Below the pieces are notes generated by a model, which did not search any database, was not told the DNA's origin, and saw only the letters and a list, made by a program, of their open reading frames with translations. Below are positions 11,691 to 23,705 of a stretch of DNA of 64,000 nucleotides, piece after piece. This DNA is from Chrysoperla carnea (lineage: Eukaryota; Arthropoda; Insecta; Neuroptera; Chrysopidae), in NCBI RefSeq assembly GCF_905475395.1, contig NC_058339.1:46075172-46139171 (forward strand), in the 5' to 3' direction. The translations under genes were made by a program, and so were the position numbers. Numbering within the stretch: the stretch's first letter is position 1; every line of letters begins with the position of its first letter.

Positions 11691-12949
11691 GCTTATCCTT
11701 CTAATGATTGCAGAGCTGGTAGTATCATGAGCACACTGGGAAACAAAATAATCGTGATTTTGCACTTATGAAATAAGACAAAATAACGCAGCCACCTTTC
11801 AGAAAGAGGAAAATAGCATAGACAATTTGTTGGTACTCGAATGCATTTTCCTATTATTTATTATATTAACTCCAAAGCAAGTATAGCAAATGATATTATT
11901 ATCAGCTTATAGACAAAAAAAGTGAATAACCCGTAGCGAAAAATAACTGAACGTTCTCAATATCTTAACGACCTTCATTAAATAAACATTACAGAACAGA
12001 ACTCTAATAAAATTGTTTGTAGCTCGTTAATATTCAAATCAAATAAAAAAAGATATTAACACGCTCCAATTCATCAAGTCATAAGGAATTTAAAAATTGT
12101 TTATTATAAAAATATAGTGCCCATAAAAATATTGGCCCTGGACTTAATACCTACTCTATTACCTTACAATTACTATATTTTGTGTAACCTTAAACCACGA
12201 AGTCATCATTGCAATTGTTAATTTGACATTTGTATCTGTTTGTGTATATGTGCATACACAATGCAACAACCTTTTCAAGGTTTTCGTTACCAGAAACTTC
12301 ATCAGTATTTTTCTTTATTTCCTGAAATACTGATATAATACAACACTAACTGAGCCAACATACATTTTTTAAAACTATTTTTTAATTGCTAAAAATTTGT
12401 CTTGGGGAATATATTATTATTGGTTAGGTCAACAACACTGAGCAAGGTCGATATTGAGAGAGCTGAATTACTTAAGCTAGGGACTCAGGTAAATTTTTTA
12501 TTGCCTCGCCAACTTAAAAATGATAAATATATACTTTTATTTTAATAAGATAACCGACTCTCAACGCTATAGAATTTTTTCCAACACTAAAAGGAGCGAC
12601 ATATAATTCGTACCAAATGTTAGAAAAATGTTTTCGCAGTTAAAGCTTTTCTTACTTCAAGAAAACCAAAAGAAAAAATTTTATTAATGAAATATAATTT
12701 AATATGAGCAAAATTTCCCACGATTTCTACGAAAAGCATATTTTTTTTATAATTATGTAATAAAATTATAATTGATTCATAGATTATCCGTGTGGCGTTT
12801 ATTTATATTTTTTTATGATATTCTCTTTTTATTGAAAACTGTTGTAAAGCAAGTAGTAAAAAAATTTTTAAAAAATTAGTGATTTATAATTTATTAAACT
12901 GCTATGGTTCCGTAACCAACAACAACAAAAGTATTCTAGAGAAATCTAG

Positions 12950-13294
12950 AGAATCAACTTTAGGTTAAGTTAGGTTAGAGTGGCTGTCCTGGGGTGGGAC
13001 ACACTTAGACCATAGGGTCCGTTGTGATATCGAAAAAAGGGTTGGCCCACCCCCGACCACTTCTCTATGAATCATTTGGAGCTGTTTAAGAACAGCAGGA
13101 GATCTTTGACGTCAACGGACTTTAGGTCAGAGAGGTCGTCAAAGAGAGGCTGGCTCCAGTAAGTCCATCTCCTCATGAAAAGAGCTGGGCAGTGACAGAG
13201 AAAATGAGACATCGTCTCCTCCTCCTCACCACTGTGACAGCTCCTGCAGTAGTCGTGATACATTGCCAAGCTCAAGCGTTCAGAATCAACTTTA
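12950..13294 (-). mobile_element. 5'-truncated non-LTR retrotransposon (LINE) with 13-bp target duplication
   Basis: A perfect direct repeat agaatcaacttta flanks the insertion (12950-12962 and 13282-13294), leaving an element of about 319 bp. On the minus strand its frame encodes about 70 residues containing YCRSCHSGEEEETMSHFLC followed by HCPAL, ending at 13072. This Cys/His-rich pattern is characteristic of the C-terminus of the reverse transcriptase/RNase H polyprotein of Jockey/R1-type elements. The first few residues of the longer open frame (up to 13305) come from flanking DNA. The 3' untranslated part ends in cctaacttaacctaa units at the 12963 side. Strong 5' truncation is typical of target-primed reverse transcription. 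This copy cannot move on its own. Confidence 0.85.
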
Positions 13295-13719
13295 CAGAGG
13301 CCCAAAAATATTTAATTTAGCGACAAGACCATAAATGAATAACTGTTTTTCGTTTTACCAATAAAGAAGTTAATTGGATGAAAAAAAATTTTTTTTTTTC
13401 GTAAAAATTATTGATTTTCATGCACCGCGTTTGTCAGCTTAGAAATTTCAATTTTCCTAATGATAACTCTTTTTGAGTTTTTTCCGATAAAAGACTGTTT
13501 CAGGATCGTCATAATTCAATCACATACAAAATCATAGCTTTTTTAATCTCCAATTAAGATACAAATCTTTTACCACAGTAATTATGGCTCAAAAAATTCA
13601 AAAGTCTGATCTATTTGATATTTGGGCGGGTAAATTTTGAGATCTAGCCAAAATGTATATATAAAGGATGATGTCTATAGGAAAAATTGTTTAATATTTC
13701 CGAAACAAAGTTAACACGA

Positions 13720-14305
13720 TACAACTGTTAACAAGTGAAAACTGTTGAATGAGTTAATTGTTGAAATACCCTATATAGAAAGTGTTGAATGTCAGTACTT
13801 GCATCATTTTTAATAAATTAGAAGAGTTTAAAAAACCAAGACAATTATTATTTTCGATTATATTTTCTATAATTTGTTTTTCGAGAATGTATCTGCAAAT
13901 TTTCAACTGCCTATCTTTTAAAAACTTTTGCTTTATCTCTAACGGTTTACAAAATAGACTAGACCTAATTGACCTATGTTGCTCATTAGGAACTGAAACT
14001 AATTTTTTTACGTCCTCATTTTTACGACTTCGCTTTTTACGACCGACCTAGTATGATATAAAAATTTCAGCTTGATATCTCTTTTTGTTTTTAAGTTATC
14101 GTGTTCACAGACAGACTGTACTAATTAGGTAATTTTATGAACACTTAAACCAAAAATTTGTGCGTAGAATCGATATTTTAAGCGTTACAAACTTGGGGCT
14201 AACTTAAGAAATCTTGACACATATTTCATATATATAGGGTGTAACAAACTTGGAACTAAACTTAGTATACCTTGATATATCTTTCATATATACATGGAAT
14301 AAAAA
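13720..14305 (+). repeat. Copy of the ~800-bp dispersed family
   Basis: Shared landmarks are tgagttaattgttgaaata, a ctatatagaaagtgttga block, ctctaacggtttacaa, tgacctatgttgctcatt, gatatctctttttgttt, taattaggtaattttatga and acttggggctaa. The terminal atatacatggaataaaa block at about 14285 follows a second, shorter duplicate end (atatatagggtg, 14213-14230). An open frame of 89 codons inside it is incidental. Confidence 0.6.
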
Positions 14306-15293
14306 TGTTTCAGTTACGGAACCCCAAGGACGTTTAATATGTCACATTTATTTATTATAATATCTATTTATATATATTGGTTTTTACTAGAAATTATATA
14401 ACCAGTACTACCGGTTTTATTTCTAAGTAGTATGATTTATAATAGAAGATTATTTACTACTAAAAAAATGTTCTATATACTTCGATTCATTTCCGATGTT
14501 TTGAATCATGTGTGAAGAAAATTTCTGTGCATATCGAATTCGAATGGATACAAAAATAAATTTTACTTAAAAGGTAAATAATAAATGTAACATTTTTTAT
14601 CATTAATCAGTAAACTCATTAAGAAAATTTAATAAAATAATTATGAATGTAATTCAAGGTTTGAATATGTTTATTAACAGTTCCGGTACAGTATTTACAA
14701 ACGCTTAATGCAGTCTGGAAGTTAATGAAATTTTATTTAACGCTACTCGAACGTTTTGCATCCAAAATGTACACGTGTTCATAGGTCACTGCATGAGGCA
14801 CGGCAAAAAGGTATTCTTTTTAAAAATACTCCTGCAATGTAATATCCTTGCTTTCCATGTGCTAGTAGCATTTTTCTCTGTGCATTTTTCTGCTCGGTTA
14901 GTCATAGCATATTTCGATTAACAAAACCGATAAATTACATAAGAATCAGCATAACGTATAACTGGTCTAGCTGATAAAAAACTATCAAAAATCGATTCAA
15001 CGGGATAAAAATATCGAAAATGACCTATATCTCGATATCTTTTATACAGCATCTCGAAAAAAAACCTATTGGATTTGAAATTTTGGAGTGTCTTATTGAG
15101 ATGAAATAAACTCAAAGTTCATCAATTAATTTCGGAATGTATTAAATTTTGCCAAATTATAATAATTTTCATCGAATTTATTTATTAAGGTGCATTTTCA
15201 AGAAGCGTTAAGTTAAACTGATAGAGTTAGAATACTTCTCGACTGAAAAGTGGAATAGTTTTTCATAAACTTAAAAATAAAGGCTCTACTCCA

Positions 15294-15752
15294 TTGCCGC
15301 GGCATATACACGCATTTGAACGCGGTAACCAAACAGAAGTTTCATTTGGTCAATACCACATAGCTTCAAGTCGCCACCAAACGATTGATCACAGTAAAGA
15401 GAGAACAGATAAAGTAGGCACATATAGCTATCTTCGCCTGTCTTGTACGCCTACAATTCCTGTTTTTTTCTTGCTCTCTCACAGCGGTCAAGAATTTACT
15501 TATTGCGTTTCCTATGTCATTACAGCTCTATGGTATTATCTCTATGGATTTGCTACATTTATCGTCACGTCATATATGGTAGCTAACATGACTTCTGATT
15601 GTAAACCTAACGCAACCGTTTTTATCGTCAATAGAGTGCAACTTGCGGCTTCTGGTCCATGGCGAAGTAAAATGACGTTACAAAAATTATATTATTGTAA
15701 GCTTTTAAGATTTTACTCTATTAACGCGCCAAACACTCCGATTAAGAAGTAG
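15294..15752 (+). other. Unexplained 152-codon open frame
   Basis: The frame is open for 459 bases from a TTG codon with no nearby in-frame ATG, and no splice acceptor is obvious. The segment is less AT-rich than its surroundings. The translation has a hydrophobic middle (VSYVITALWYYLYGF) but matches no family I know. It lies about 230 bp upstream of a dispersed repeat (15981). It may be a decayed transposon frame or an exon. I do not call it a gene. Confidence 0.3.
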
Positions 15753-15980
15753 TAACTTTAATAGTAGCTATTCATAACCCATAGTTGTCAATGTCCCTTC
15801 TGCTTGCTTATGGCTTACCGCCACATGCGTTAATGCAATGGAGCTTTAAGCCATTATGAGAAAAGTCAAAATATTCGTTCTTATTCATACAACTCATTAT
15901 TTTCAGTTCAATCATATGTTTATCTTTTAATTATGACGTTTTAATATGCCAAGCAGCAAACAAAAAATAATTGTCTATTT

Positions 15981-16366
15981 ATTCGTTGTGTGCGTAGTCA
16001 TGGTAGGGATAATAAAATCGATGCCAGCGCTTTAAGTGAAAAATTTTGGAGTTAAAGGGGGCTGTTATGACTAATTTGCAATTCTTTACATGTTAATGAT
16101 ATAGAAACTGTCAAATTAAAATTATTAAAAAACACTAATTAATTAAACTTAATGCATTAAAAATTGTGAAAATAAGAAATCAAATTGTACAAATATTATT
16201 TTTCAAATGTAAATTATCATAATTATTTATTTAAATTTGTGAAACAAGAATATTAAATTTTAAATGTAAGTTTTCAATGCAATCCATACAATTATATATG
16301 CATCCATACAATTCTATAATTAAAGTAGTGTATCGTTGTCATGGAAACGAAACTCACGCACGGAGC
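15981..16366 (+). repeat. Dispersed ~380-bp repeat, copy 1 of 3
   Basis: It is strongly similar to 43881-44262 (same orientation) and 54947-55288 (opposite). Shared blocks are tgcgtagtcatggtaggga, aataaaatcgatgccagcg, ctttacatgttaatg, caaattaaaattatt, gtgaaaataagaaatcaaat, aattatttatttaaatttgtga and acaattctataattaaagtag. It has no open frame and no clear terminal inverted repeats, and the class is unknown. Confidence 0.7.
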
Positions 16367-18317
16367 GAATACGTAAACGACTAAATAATTTCAAAAACCA
16401 TTTACATAATTTAAAATTCTTCAATAAACTGCAATCACAATCCCAGTTAAAGTAATAATATTACTCATATATTATTTATTAGATCCAACCAACTAGTTTA
16501 TTTTTATTGAATTCGAATTTAACATGCATTTATCAGTAATTTGGTAAAGATTTTTGAAATTATTAGCACGTTTCTCACGTGCAAATTGTCATTGATAATG
16601 TAAAAAAATAACCTCTGATCATGCAAGTCCATTAACAAAATTTTAACATAAAATTCAAGGTGTTAAATATAATATTTACAAGCAGATAATATAAAATATA
16701 AATACTGTCCCATTACTCGTCCTCATTATAATAATTGATCATATTAAATTACTGAAACCATTCAAAATGTTTAAATTATTTTAAATATTCTTATCTTTAA
16801 CTAATACCCTTTAATATAACTGTATAAATAAATAATATTAAAGCAGTTTTTTTATTGCCCATAGCTCAAATATCAATTAAAATAATTGTCAAAATATCAC
16901 TTACCAGGTTAGAATTTTGCAGAATGTTTTGAAATAAAGTTCAATCAATTTACAGTTATGTCATACTAAACTTAAAGCAACACACACATGTTTTATATTT
17001 ATTTCATCAAATTTTAATTTTTTAAATTTGTTTTTTTGCTATTTTTGAAAAAAAATTTATCATAAAATATTTATTGTTGAAAGTTTTGAGAATAAAATCT
17101 ACGGATTTTGATTTTATTTTTGTATTTGTGTCAAATAGATGTTGTTCTATCACAATCCGCATTAAGGTAGCTTAACATCAAACTAACGTATGCCTTAATT
17201 TAACGTAAATTATTATAGATAGATATATGGATAGATAAATAAATTGTTTATTGTTTATTTAAATTTTTTTTATTCAATATAAATAAATATACATACTTAT
17301 AAATTGTTTATTTTAATATTCTTAAAAAAGATACAAAATAATGAAGTATCTATGTTTTACAAAAATGTAGTAAGAAACAAAAAAATTACAATTTAACACG
17401 TTAAAATATTAAAAATATTCGACTACATATTTAAAAAAAAAAACAATAAGAAATAAATAATTAAAATAGTTTTTTCTTGAACAGTAGTAAAATATAGTGC
17501 CATATCACAGTTTATAGGAAGACAATTAAAATAATACACATATCATATCACAGATGAAGACTCAACATTACAAATTACAAAAATAAAAAAAAATTACATT
17601 ACAAATGAAACCAAAGGATTCAATGTAAACACGTCTTAAAATTTTAATATCTTTCTTAACTTTTGTCGTAGATTTGTGGACGTAGCTACAAATTTATTTA
17701 CATTATATAAGACACATTCGAAATAAAATTCATGCATCCCTGCATCATATTACATATTTGCTTTTAAAAATTAATTTATTTATTTGTGTTCTATTTCTAT
17801 TCACTTCTGTAAAATTTACTTCTGAATTTTAACTTGTTACTTGTTACTAAATACAGCTTAAATGAATATACATAGGTTAATATTCTAAAATACATTAATT
17901 CACAGCTTTAAGCCATGTAATGTGTGGAATGATAAATAAATTAAAAAATTTTACTTATTAACTTTTACTATATTGCTAGTCGCACTTTTAAAACTATAAC
18001 TATTCTGAGTGTTTCCATTTTACGAATTCTACAAACTCTGGCTTTCCCTTTTATAAAGTAGACGTGAATTTGAATATTCTATATAATTAAATTATGTTTT
18101 TCTAATTTTGTATATTGTAATATTAATTGGATTATGCTTATTAATTCATATTTCATATTTTTTTAAATAATCGTTATGACGTAAGCATGAATGAAAGATA
18201 CTATTGTATTTACTTATATGACGCAGTCATTGTAAAAATATAAACATACAATAAAATTTGTTTCCAAATCTGATTTTTCATATGTCAAAAATTAATATTA
18301 ATGTCAACTTATGAAGT
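16367..18317. other. Very AT-rich stretch upstream of SNX16
   Basis: This is nearly 2 kb of AT-rich DNA with many A and T runs. I see no coding potential, repeat family or structured element. It presumably includes the SNX16 promoter, which I cannot place. Confidence 0.5.
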
Positions 18318-20085
18318 ATGACTGACAAATCTAGTTTAATTACTGCACAAATCGAGAATACTAATCACGACATATTGGAAACAGAATTAGAACCAGCTGA
18401 AGAAGTAACAGATGATGAATCTGTAGAAAATTTTAAAACTTCGGAGTAAGAATTAAATTAATTAGATTATCGACTAATTACGTTAATTAATTTTATTTTA
18501 TAATAAAGGAGTTCAATTCCCCTTCAATGTTCTATAAATAGTTATGATTCTAATTCAACTGTTACACCGTTTAATGGAAATAGAACTAACTCTTTAATGG
18601 ATACCAACGAAGATTATTCGACCAAAACAATACATGGTAACAATGTTCTTGTTCCAATTGTTGGATACGAAGTCATGGAGGAACGTGCCCGTTTTACGGT
18701 AATCTGTTTCTATACTTTTTTATTAACATTCTATCTCTATTAGAATTTTTAAAAGTAATACGAAAATGGATTAATGATTGTATTAATGAAACCCCACTAC
18801 TTTGTTTTATACGATCTGGCTCGGGATGGCTAGCCCCGGAAATACCTATTGAAGCTAGAGTATACTATACAGAGTCCTAGTATGATCTCTGAAAGATTTT
18901 TTTCTGCTAATAATCGTAATTTGCCAAATATATGAATTTTATTTGCCGGAACAAATCGTGTTTTTAGACAAGAAAAACAAAATCTTAATCTGCGTGTCAA
19001 AAAAAATTTTTCTACTAAAATTTTAAATGACACTTTACCGGGGATCTACTTTGAAATTCCCATAACAATTTCGATTATTTTAGGTTTACAAATTACGAGT
19101 TCAACACTCTGAAAATGGCAGCTCATGGATTGTATATCGGCGGTACACAGACTTCGTAAGATTATCTAATGCAATAAAAAATATTCGTCCTGATATAGCA
19201 ACATTTTTACCACGGAAACGATTTTTTGGAAATAATTTTGATCCTGAATTTTTGAATAATCGTGTACGTGGATTACAACAATTTATAAATGCTATTTTGG
19301 CTGTTGATGAGCTATTAAATGATAGTCATGTACAAGAATTTTTATGCTTGAACGAATCCGCCTTGGACACGGAGAAATTTGTTGAAGATTCAAGGGTATA
19401 ACTATTTTTATGAATGTTATTTTATTAATATTTTATCATAAATATATTTATCTAAAATTTTTAGGCAATGTTTGATGCACTATCGGAAACTATCTACCAT
19501 TTGCGAAATCAATTAAAAGAGAAAGATTTTAAGATTGTTGAACTAAATGAAAGGTTGTGCTCGAAAGAATTATTATTATCAAGCTGTTCTGAGTTTTTTA
19601 AGTAAGTAATATTTTTTACCATTGCAAATTTTTGTCTATATAACATATACAGTGTGTCCCCGGATAGAGGTAGCTATACTTGTAAATTTCCTTATTTTGC
19701 ATTTTAAGAAAAAAAATCATTCTTTATAAGATGTTTTGCTTATTCTGAAAAGTATGTAGGAATATTTAAAACTTCTTAATAATGTACAGGGTAGCCAAAA
19801 ATTTGGAATCACTATTTTTATTTTTAGTAAACTTCCCTTACTCCGAGCCTTAAATTTTTTTAAATTATGCTTACAATACCGCTTGAACTGATCACCAATA
19901 GCTTGCATTATGTATCAAAATTAAAATATTAATTTTAAATTTATTTTTCCAGAAATTCAACAGTAGACTGTAATAATTGCAGTAGTGAATTTAATAAAAA
20001 TTCAAATTTGAAAAGTTTGATTGAAACTTCTCCATCGAATAGCTCAGATTTAAATGAAAATATTTGTGATAGTTATCGATTATAG
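18318..20085 (+). CDS. Snx16: Sorting nexin 16 homologue (PX domain), five exons
   Basis: SNX16 is a phosphoinositide-binding protein of early and late endosomes, acting in receptor trafficking. The coding exons read 18318-18445, 18509-18698, 19084-19395, 19465-19601 and 19953-20085 (TAG). All junctions obey GT-AG, and the total of 900 nt gives 299 residues. Residues 1-90 are acidic and Ser/Asn-rich. A PX domain follows (about 91-197), opening with VPIVGYEVMEERARF, a signature shared with vertebrate SNX16. It contains RRYTDF (125-130), including the arginine that binds PI(3)P, then LPRKRFF (148-154) and EFLCLNE near its end. After it, a predicted coiled coil (about 215-250) and a polar tail match the SNX16 layout. 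The tail is shorter than in vertebrates. Exon 2 could begin 3 nt later without a frame change. The start ATG has A at -3. Confidence 0.93.
19648..19915. repeat. Repeat fragment in SNX16 intron 4
   Basis: This part of the 351-bp intron begins with acagtgtgtccccggatag and contains a second tacagggtagcc at about 19788. ACAGGGTGTCC-type openings recur elsewhere in the window (35318, 39569), so this looks like an old non-autonomous insertion that makes intron 4 longer than introns 1 and 3 (63 and 69 bp). Confidence 0.4.
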
Positions 20086-20282
20086 GTGGCATTTATAAGG
20101 ATAAGTATTAACAAAATCCAATTTTTTTCTATTTTTATTATTTATTGATTACAAAATGTTATTAATTTTAAGAATATTTTTATAGAATATAAACTTTCAT
20201 AAATTTTTACTAAATATTACAGAGCTGCTAATTAGCTTATTTATTCAACTCACATGAGTGCATTGTTTTATCCGTGACCTTA

Positions 20283-20288
20283 AATAAA
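20283..20288 (+). terminator. Likely polyadenylation signal of SNX16
   Basis: AATAAA lies 198 bases after the SNX16 stop codon and is the first canonical hexamer I see downstream on this strand. It was assigned by position only. Confidence 0.45.
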
Positions 20289-21774
20289 GACTGAAATTGA
20301 TAAATTTAACTCACTAATACTACATTTAATAATAATAATTTTCTAATTTATTTTTTATATTTATAATATTCCAATTTCGAAAAGACTCAAGTAGATGAAT
20401 TAACAAATCTTAATTATTTTCTGGGAATATAGGCTGCTAGCATAAGTTAAAAGGCAAATTTGTATTTTTTCAAACACTTCGAATATATAAAAAATTTTTT
20501 AAATCTTTTTTAAGAAAATATTGATTTAGGGTCAACCAAAACGATCACAAACTGGAATTAGGATCAACATAATTTTCAACGTAACTCATCACTGAATCGG
20601 ATTTTGAACATTCTCATATCAAATGTGTATTTTTGGGTGTATGTTTTAGAGTTTAGACAGATTTGGAAACGCTAAAAAAGCATTTAAAAATTGTTGGAGT
20701 TAAGGCCTTTTAAATTATGACCGCAGTAATATGTTTCGCGTCACTAACTTGGAAACTATAATGATATCTTATTAAGAATATCATTATTTGGAATACCATG
20801 AATATAAAAAATGGTCAAATAAACAAAATCCTATCTTCCAAAAAGTGCAGTGCCTGATAATAATAAATATTATTAGCAATTCCTGTCCAATACCGTGCCT
20901 TAATAAAATTTGTTGTAAATCAAATTATTGTTAATATCTAAATTAATAACCAGTTCTCTCTGTTGTATTTCAAAATTGTAGATAATTCTTTAATAAAAGT
21001 TTTTAAATGTTTCCAAGTATTTTTATTATTTATTAAATGCTTATTTGATTTGAAACGCTTGCAAGAAATTTATCCTACCAACCATTTTCTATCCCCCTGC
21101 TTAGTTATAGATATCTCATATCCAATTTCGGCATTGGCATAAAATGGTGTTGATTCTTAATTAATGGATTCGCTTAATTAATGGCATTTGAGAGTATTCG
21201 CATTATCTAATACTTCTACCTGTAAGGGAACAGGCTAGTGTATTAGTGATGAATAACGTAAAGTGAGTTACATATAAAAATACATAATCAATTTTCCGAA
21301 AAATAGATGTTTTGCTAAGATTTTGTCGTTTGGGCCATATTTCATAAATATTAATTCTTTGATAAAACCTTACATCGGAAAACGAAAGGCATAAAGTGTA
21401 AGTTTTGTTGTAAGTTAAAATAAGAAGGTACTTTAAGAAAACATGGGAATTTTCCACGTTTCTATTTTTTCTGCAGATAGTATGAGAGGTGCCTTTGTTG
21501 AAGTAAAACTAATAGTCTTCATATTTTCGATGTGTAAAAACGAGAAAAATGCATAAAATTGCCATGTTTCATAAAAAAACTGATTTTTCGGCAAAATTTA
21601 AGCACAGCATTGTTTTCCCGTTAAATAGACATGAACCTATTTTAGATTTTTAGAATATGATAAAAATCATACTGTATTTGCAAAAAATAAAATATATACA
21701 TAAAATTACACCATAAAATGATAAAAATTATGTTCATTAAATAGAAATTTTAAAATTTTTGTAAATTATACTAT
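20289..21774. other. Intergenic region between convergent genes
   Basis: About 1.5 kb separates the SNX16 3' end from the 3' end of the minus-strand small gene. The open frames here are short and lack splice or codon support. No repeat family is recognised. Confidence 0.45.
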
Positions 21775-22146
21775 TTAATAGTCAGGTGGACATGATTTTT
21801 TTGGAAGTGGTCCAAACTGCTCACATAATTCCTTTTCTTTATCCTCCATTTCTTTATAATAACCATAAAGATCATCTCGCGGAGGAATTTTTTGGTTTAT
21901 GTTAAATAATTTCAAGTATCTTGGTTTTCTCAGATCCATAATTCGTTCCCAAGATCTCTTTAACTTCCATGGCATCAAATTGACATCTGATCGTGAGGAC
22001 ATCAAATATGTGCCCATAGATGTAGCCCATATCACATCCAAAACCATCAATCCCACTATTGGTAGAATGAATTTATGTTGTTGCAGCCAACAAAATTTAA
22101 ATATTTTATTTTTAAATTGAGCTTTCATACAATCGCCCCAGGTCAT
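21775..22146 (-). CDS. Small single-pass membrane protein, unknown family
   Basis: This single-exon frame of 123 residues starts at an ATG in good context (gaaaATGacc). The frame stays open 16 codons further upstream but without another ATG. The N-terminal 30 residues are basic and aromatic. One hydrophobic segment follows at about residues 27-47 (FILPIVGLMVLDVIWATSMG), then a long charged helical tail with RSWERIMDLRKPRYLKL, IPPRDDLYGYY, an acidic EMEDKEKE and a final KKSCPPDY. A short basic N-terminus before one membrane span and an exposed helical tail would suit a small mitochondrial inner-membrane protein, but that is inference. It lies head-to-head with the TMEM242 gene (955 bp between starts). 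I do not recognise the family. The varied, non-AT-biased residues favour a real gene. Confidence 0.7.
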   Translation of the reverse strand: MTWGDCMKAQFKNKIFKFCWLQQHKFILPIVGLMVLDVIWATSMGTYLMSSRSDVNLMPWKLKRSWERIMDLRKPRYLKLFNINQKIPPRDDLYGYYKEMEDKEKELCEQFGPLPKKSCPPDY

Positions 22147-23101
22147 TTTCTGGCTGAATTTTGTGGGAAGTCTCACCAAAATATCTAAATTATTTCATAT
22201 TATTACAAAATATTTAGATAACATATTTTCAATAATAAGGATATTTGGTGGGTGCCACTCGAGATGATCGAAACATGATGCCAAAATTTTGACACAGTGA
22301 ATAAAATTTTTTTGTTTATTAAGTTTCCATAGAAGTTTAGTCTTAGGTATATTGATTCAGAAAATTGTATCATAGATAGACCCATGGTAGAACTAGACAA
22401 AGTATGCTCTTATGCAGGTAGGAGTAGGATGGTTTTGTATGCATTTATAGGTCCTACCGAAAAAGGAGTGTATTTCGATGTATTTTGACTCGCTGAATCC
22501 GAATTTTCATCGCTTCCTCATCTCTCAGAATGGGGGGACATTTGTTATAAACAAATTAATTGTATTGTTTATACGGTCATAGTTCTTAAGTTATTGAAAA
22601 TTTAGGGAAAAAAAAAGAATTTTGTACCATTTTATTCTACATGAAAAAGCAAATATTTCCTTTATTTATTCGTCTTGATAGGGCCAATAGAACCAGACAA
22701 AAAGCTTTGAACATGCATTGACAAATTAAAAAAAAAAAAAGAATTTCTACCACTTTCTTTTCTAATTGTTTTACGATTCTACTCAGAATTTGCATTTTTT
22801 GTTTAAAACCGCCTTTACCATAACTTAAACTATTTCTCTTCCTTTTTAGAAAAAGATAGAGCTGCAAATTCATTGTTGCAGTTTCAAATTAGTTTAATGT
22901 GATTGAAAATTAAAAAATTGTAAGTCGTGTTATTGTAACAAGTAATTAACCAACAATTGTTTTATTTATCAATAATTAGGTAAGATTTATAATTAACTTT
23001 AAATATTAATTATACGTTTACTGACTGACATGTGTGTTTTATTTAATTTTTATGTAATTATTAGACCTAACCTATAAAAATACGAAACAGCAAATGAAAC
23101 T
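22147..23101. promoter_or_regulatory. Divergent intergenic region, probable shared promoter zone
   Basis: This 955-bp gap lies between the divergently transcribed small membrane protein gene and the TMEM242 gene and must hold both promoters. I see no TATA box I would trust. The open frames at 22203-22400 and 22637-22873 are incidental. Confidence 0.4.
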
Positions 23102-23677
23102 ATGGATAAAAACTTAACAGAAAATGTTAAAGCCAAAACAAACGAAGATAATTTTAAGTTAAAAGGTAATATAATATTTTTAAAACATTTTTTACCCATG
23201 TTAATTAATACACTATTTTAAAAATCTAGCCGGAGTTTTTTTTGCTTCGGTCGCTGGTTTATCAGCCGCTATTGGCTTTGGAACAACTCTTGCAGCTGCT
23301 AAAAAACAAGATCCGAAATATTTTGATAAAGGCGTTGTAGGTTCTATTGGAATGACTGATACAGGAGCTGGCTTAGCACTTCGTGCATTAGGATGGGGGA
23401 CAGTATTTGCTTTTGGTGGTTGCGGTATTTTATTTTATTCTATTTGGAAACTATCAGGCGCTAGAGATGTAAGATAATGTACTTAAATGTTCAATTATTC
23501 GATAATTTATTTATTTTGTTTAATTTATAGCTTAAAGAATTTCGAGTGAAAATGGGAGAAATATTACCGAGGCTTACGAAAACTGATCCACCAACCAGCC
23601 GTACTGAATTCTCAAATTTGACTGACTTATTAACTTATTTAAGTGCGGATTATGGAAAAAGTAAACCTAAAAGCTAG
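23102..23677 (+). CDS. Tmem242: Transmembrane protein 242 homologue, three exons
   Basis: TMEM242 is a mitochondrial inner-membrane protein that helps assemble the c-ring of ATP synthase, alongside TMEM70. The exons are 23102-23165, 23230-23468 and 23531-23677 (TAG), with GT-AG junctions, 450 nt and 149 residues, close to the vertebrate length. A polar N-terminus precedes a first membrane span (about 23-43, GVFFASVAGLSAAIGFGTTL). The conserved AAAKKQDPKYFDKG follows, then ALRALGWGTVFAFGGCG leading into the second span (about 75-96). The motif LALRALGWG is diagnostic of the family. The C-terminal tail (FRVKMGEILP) matches the FRSKM-type tail of vertebrate TMEM242. Introns are only 64 and 62 bp. 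Confidence 0.93.
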
Positions 23678-23699
23678 CTAGTCACTTATTTATACGTAT

Positions 23700-23705
23700 A
23701 ATAAA
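23700..23705 (+). terminator. Likely polyadenylation signal of TMEM242
   Basis: AATAAA lies 23 bases after the TMEM242 stop codon. It was assigned by position. Confidence 0.55.

Larger units (their letters stand above)
8727..12949. other. Gene-poor AT-rich stretch
   Basis: I see no supported gene. A 60-codon minus-strand frame (9756-9938) has no splice signals or recognisable motif. Apart from the repeats listed separately at 10380 and 11440, the stretch is unstructured AT-rich DNA. Confidence 0.5.

Noticed and set aside
13072..13305. Open frame of 77 codons as an independent host gene
   Set aside because: All but its first residues lie inside the LINE insertion bounded by the 13-bp target duplication, and it encodes a retrotransposon C-terminus.
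18830..19033. 67-codon minus-strand frame overlapping SNX16
   Set aside because: It lies within SNX16 intron 2 on the opposite strand with no support.
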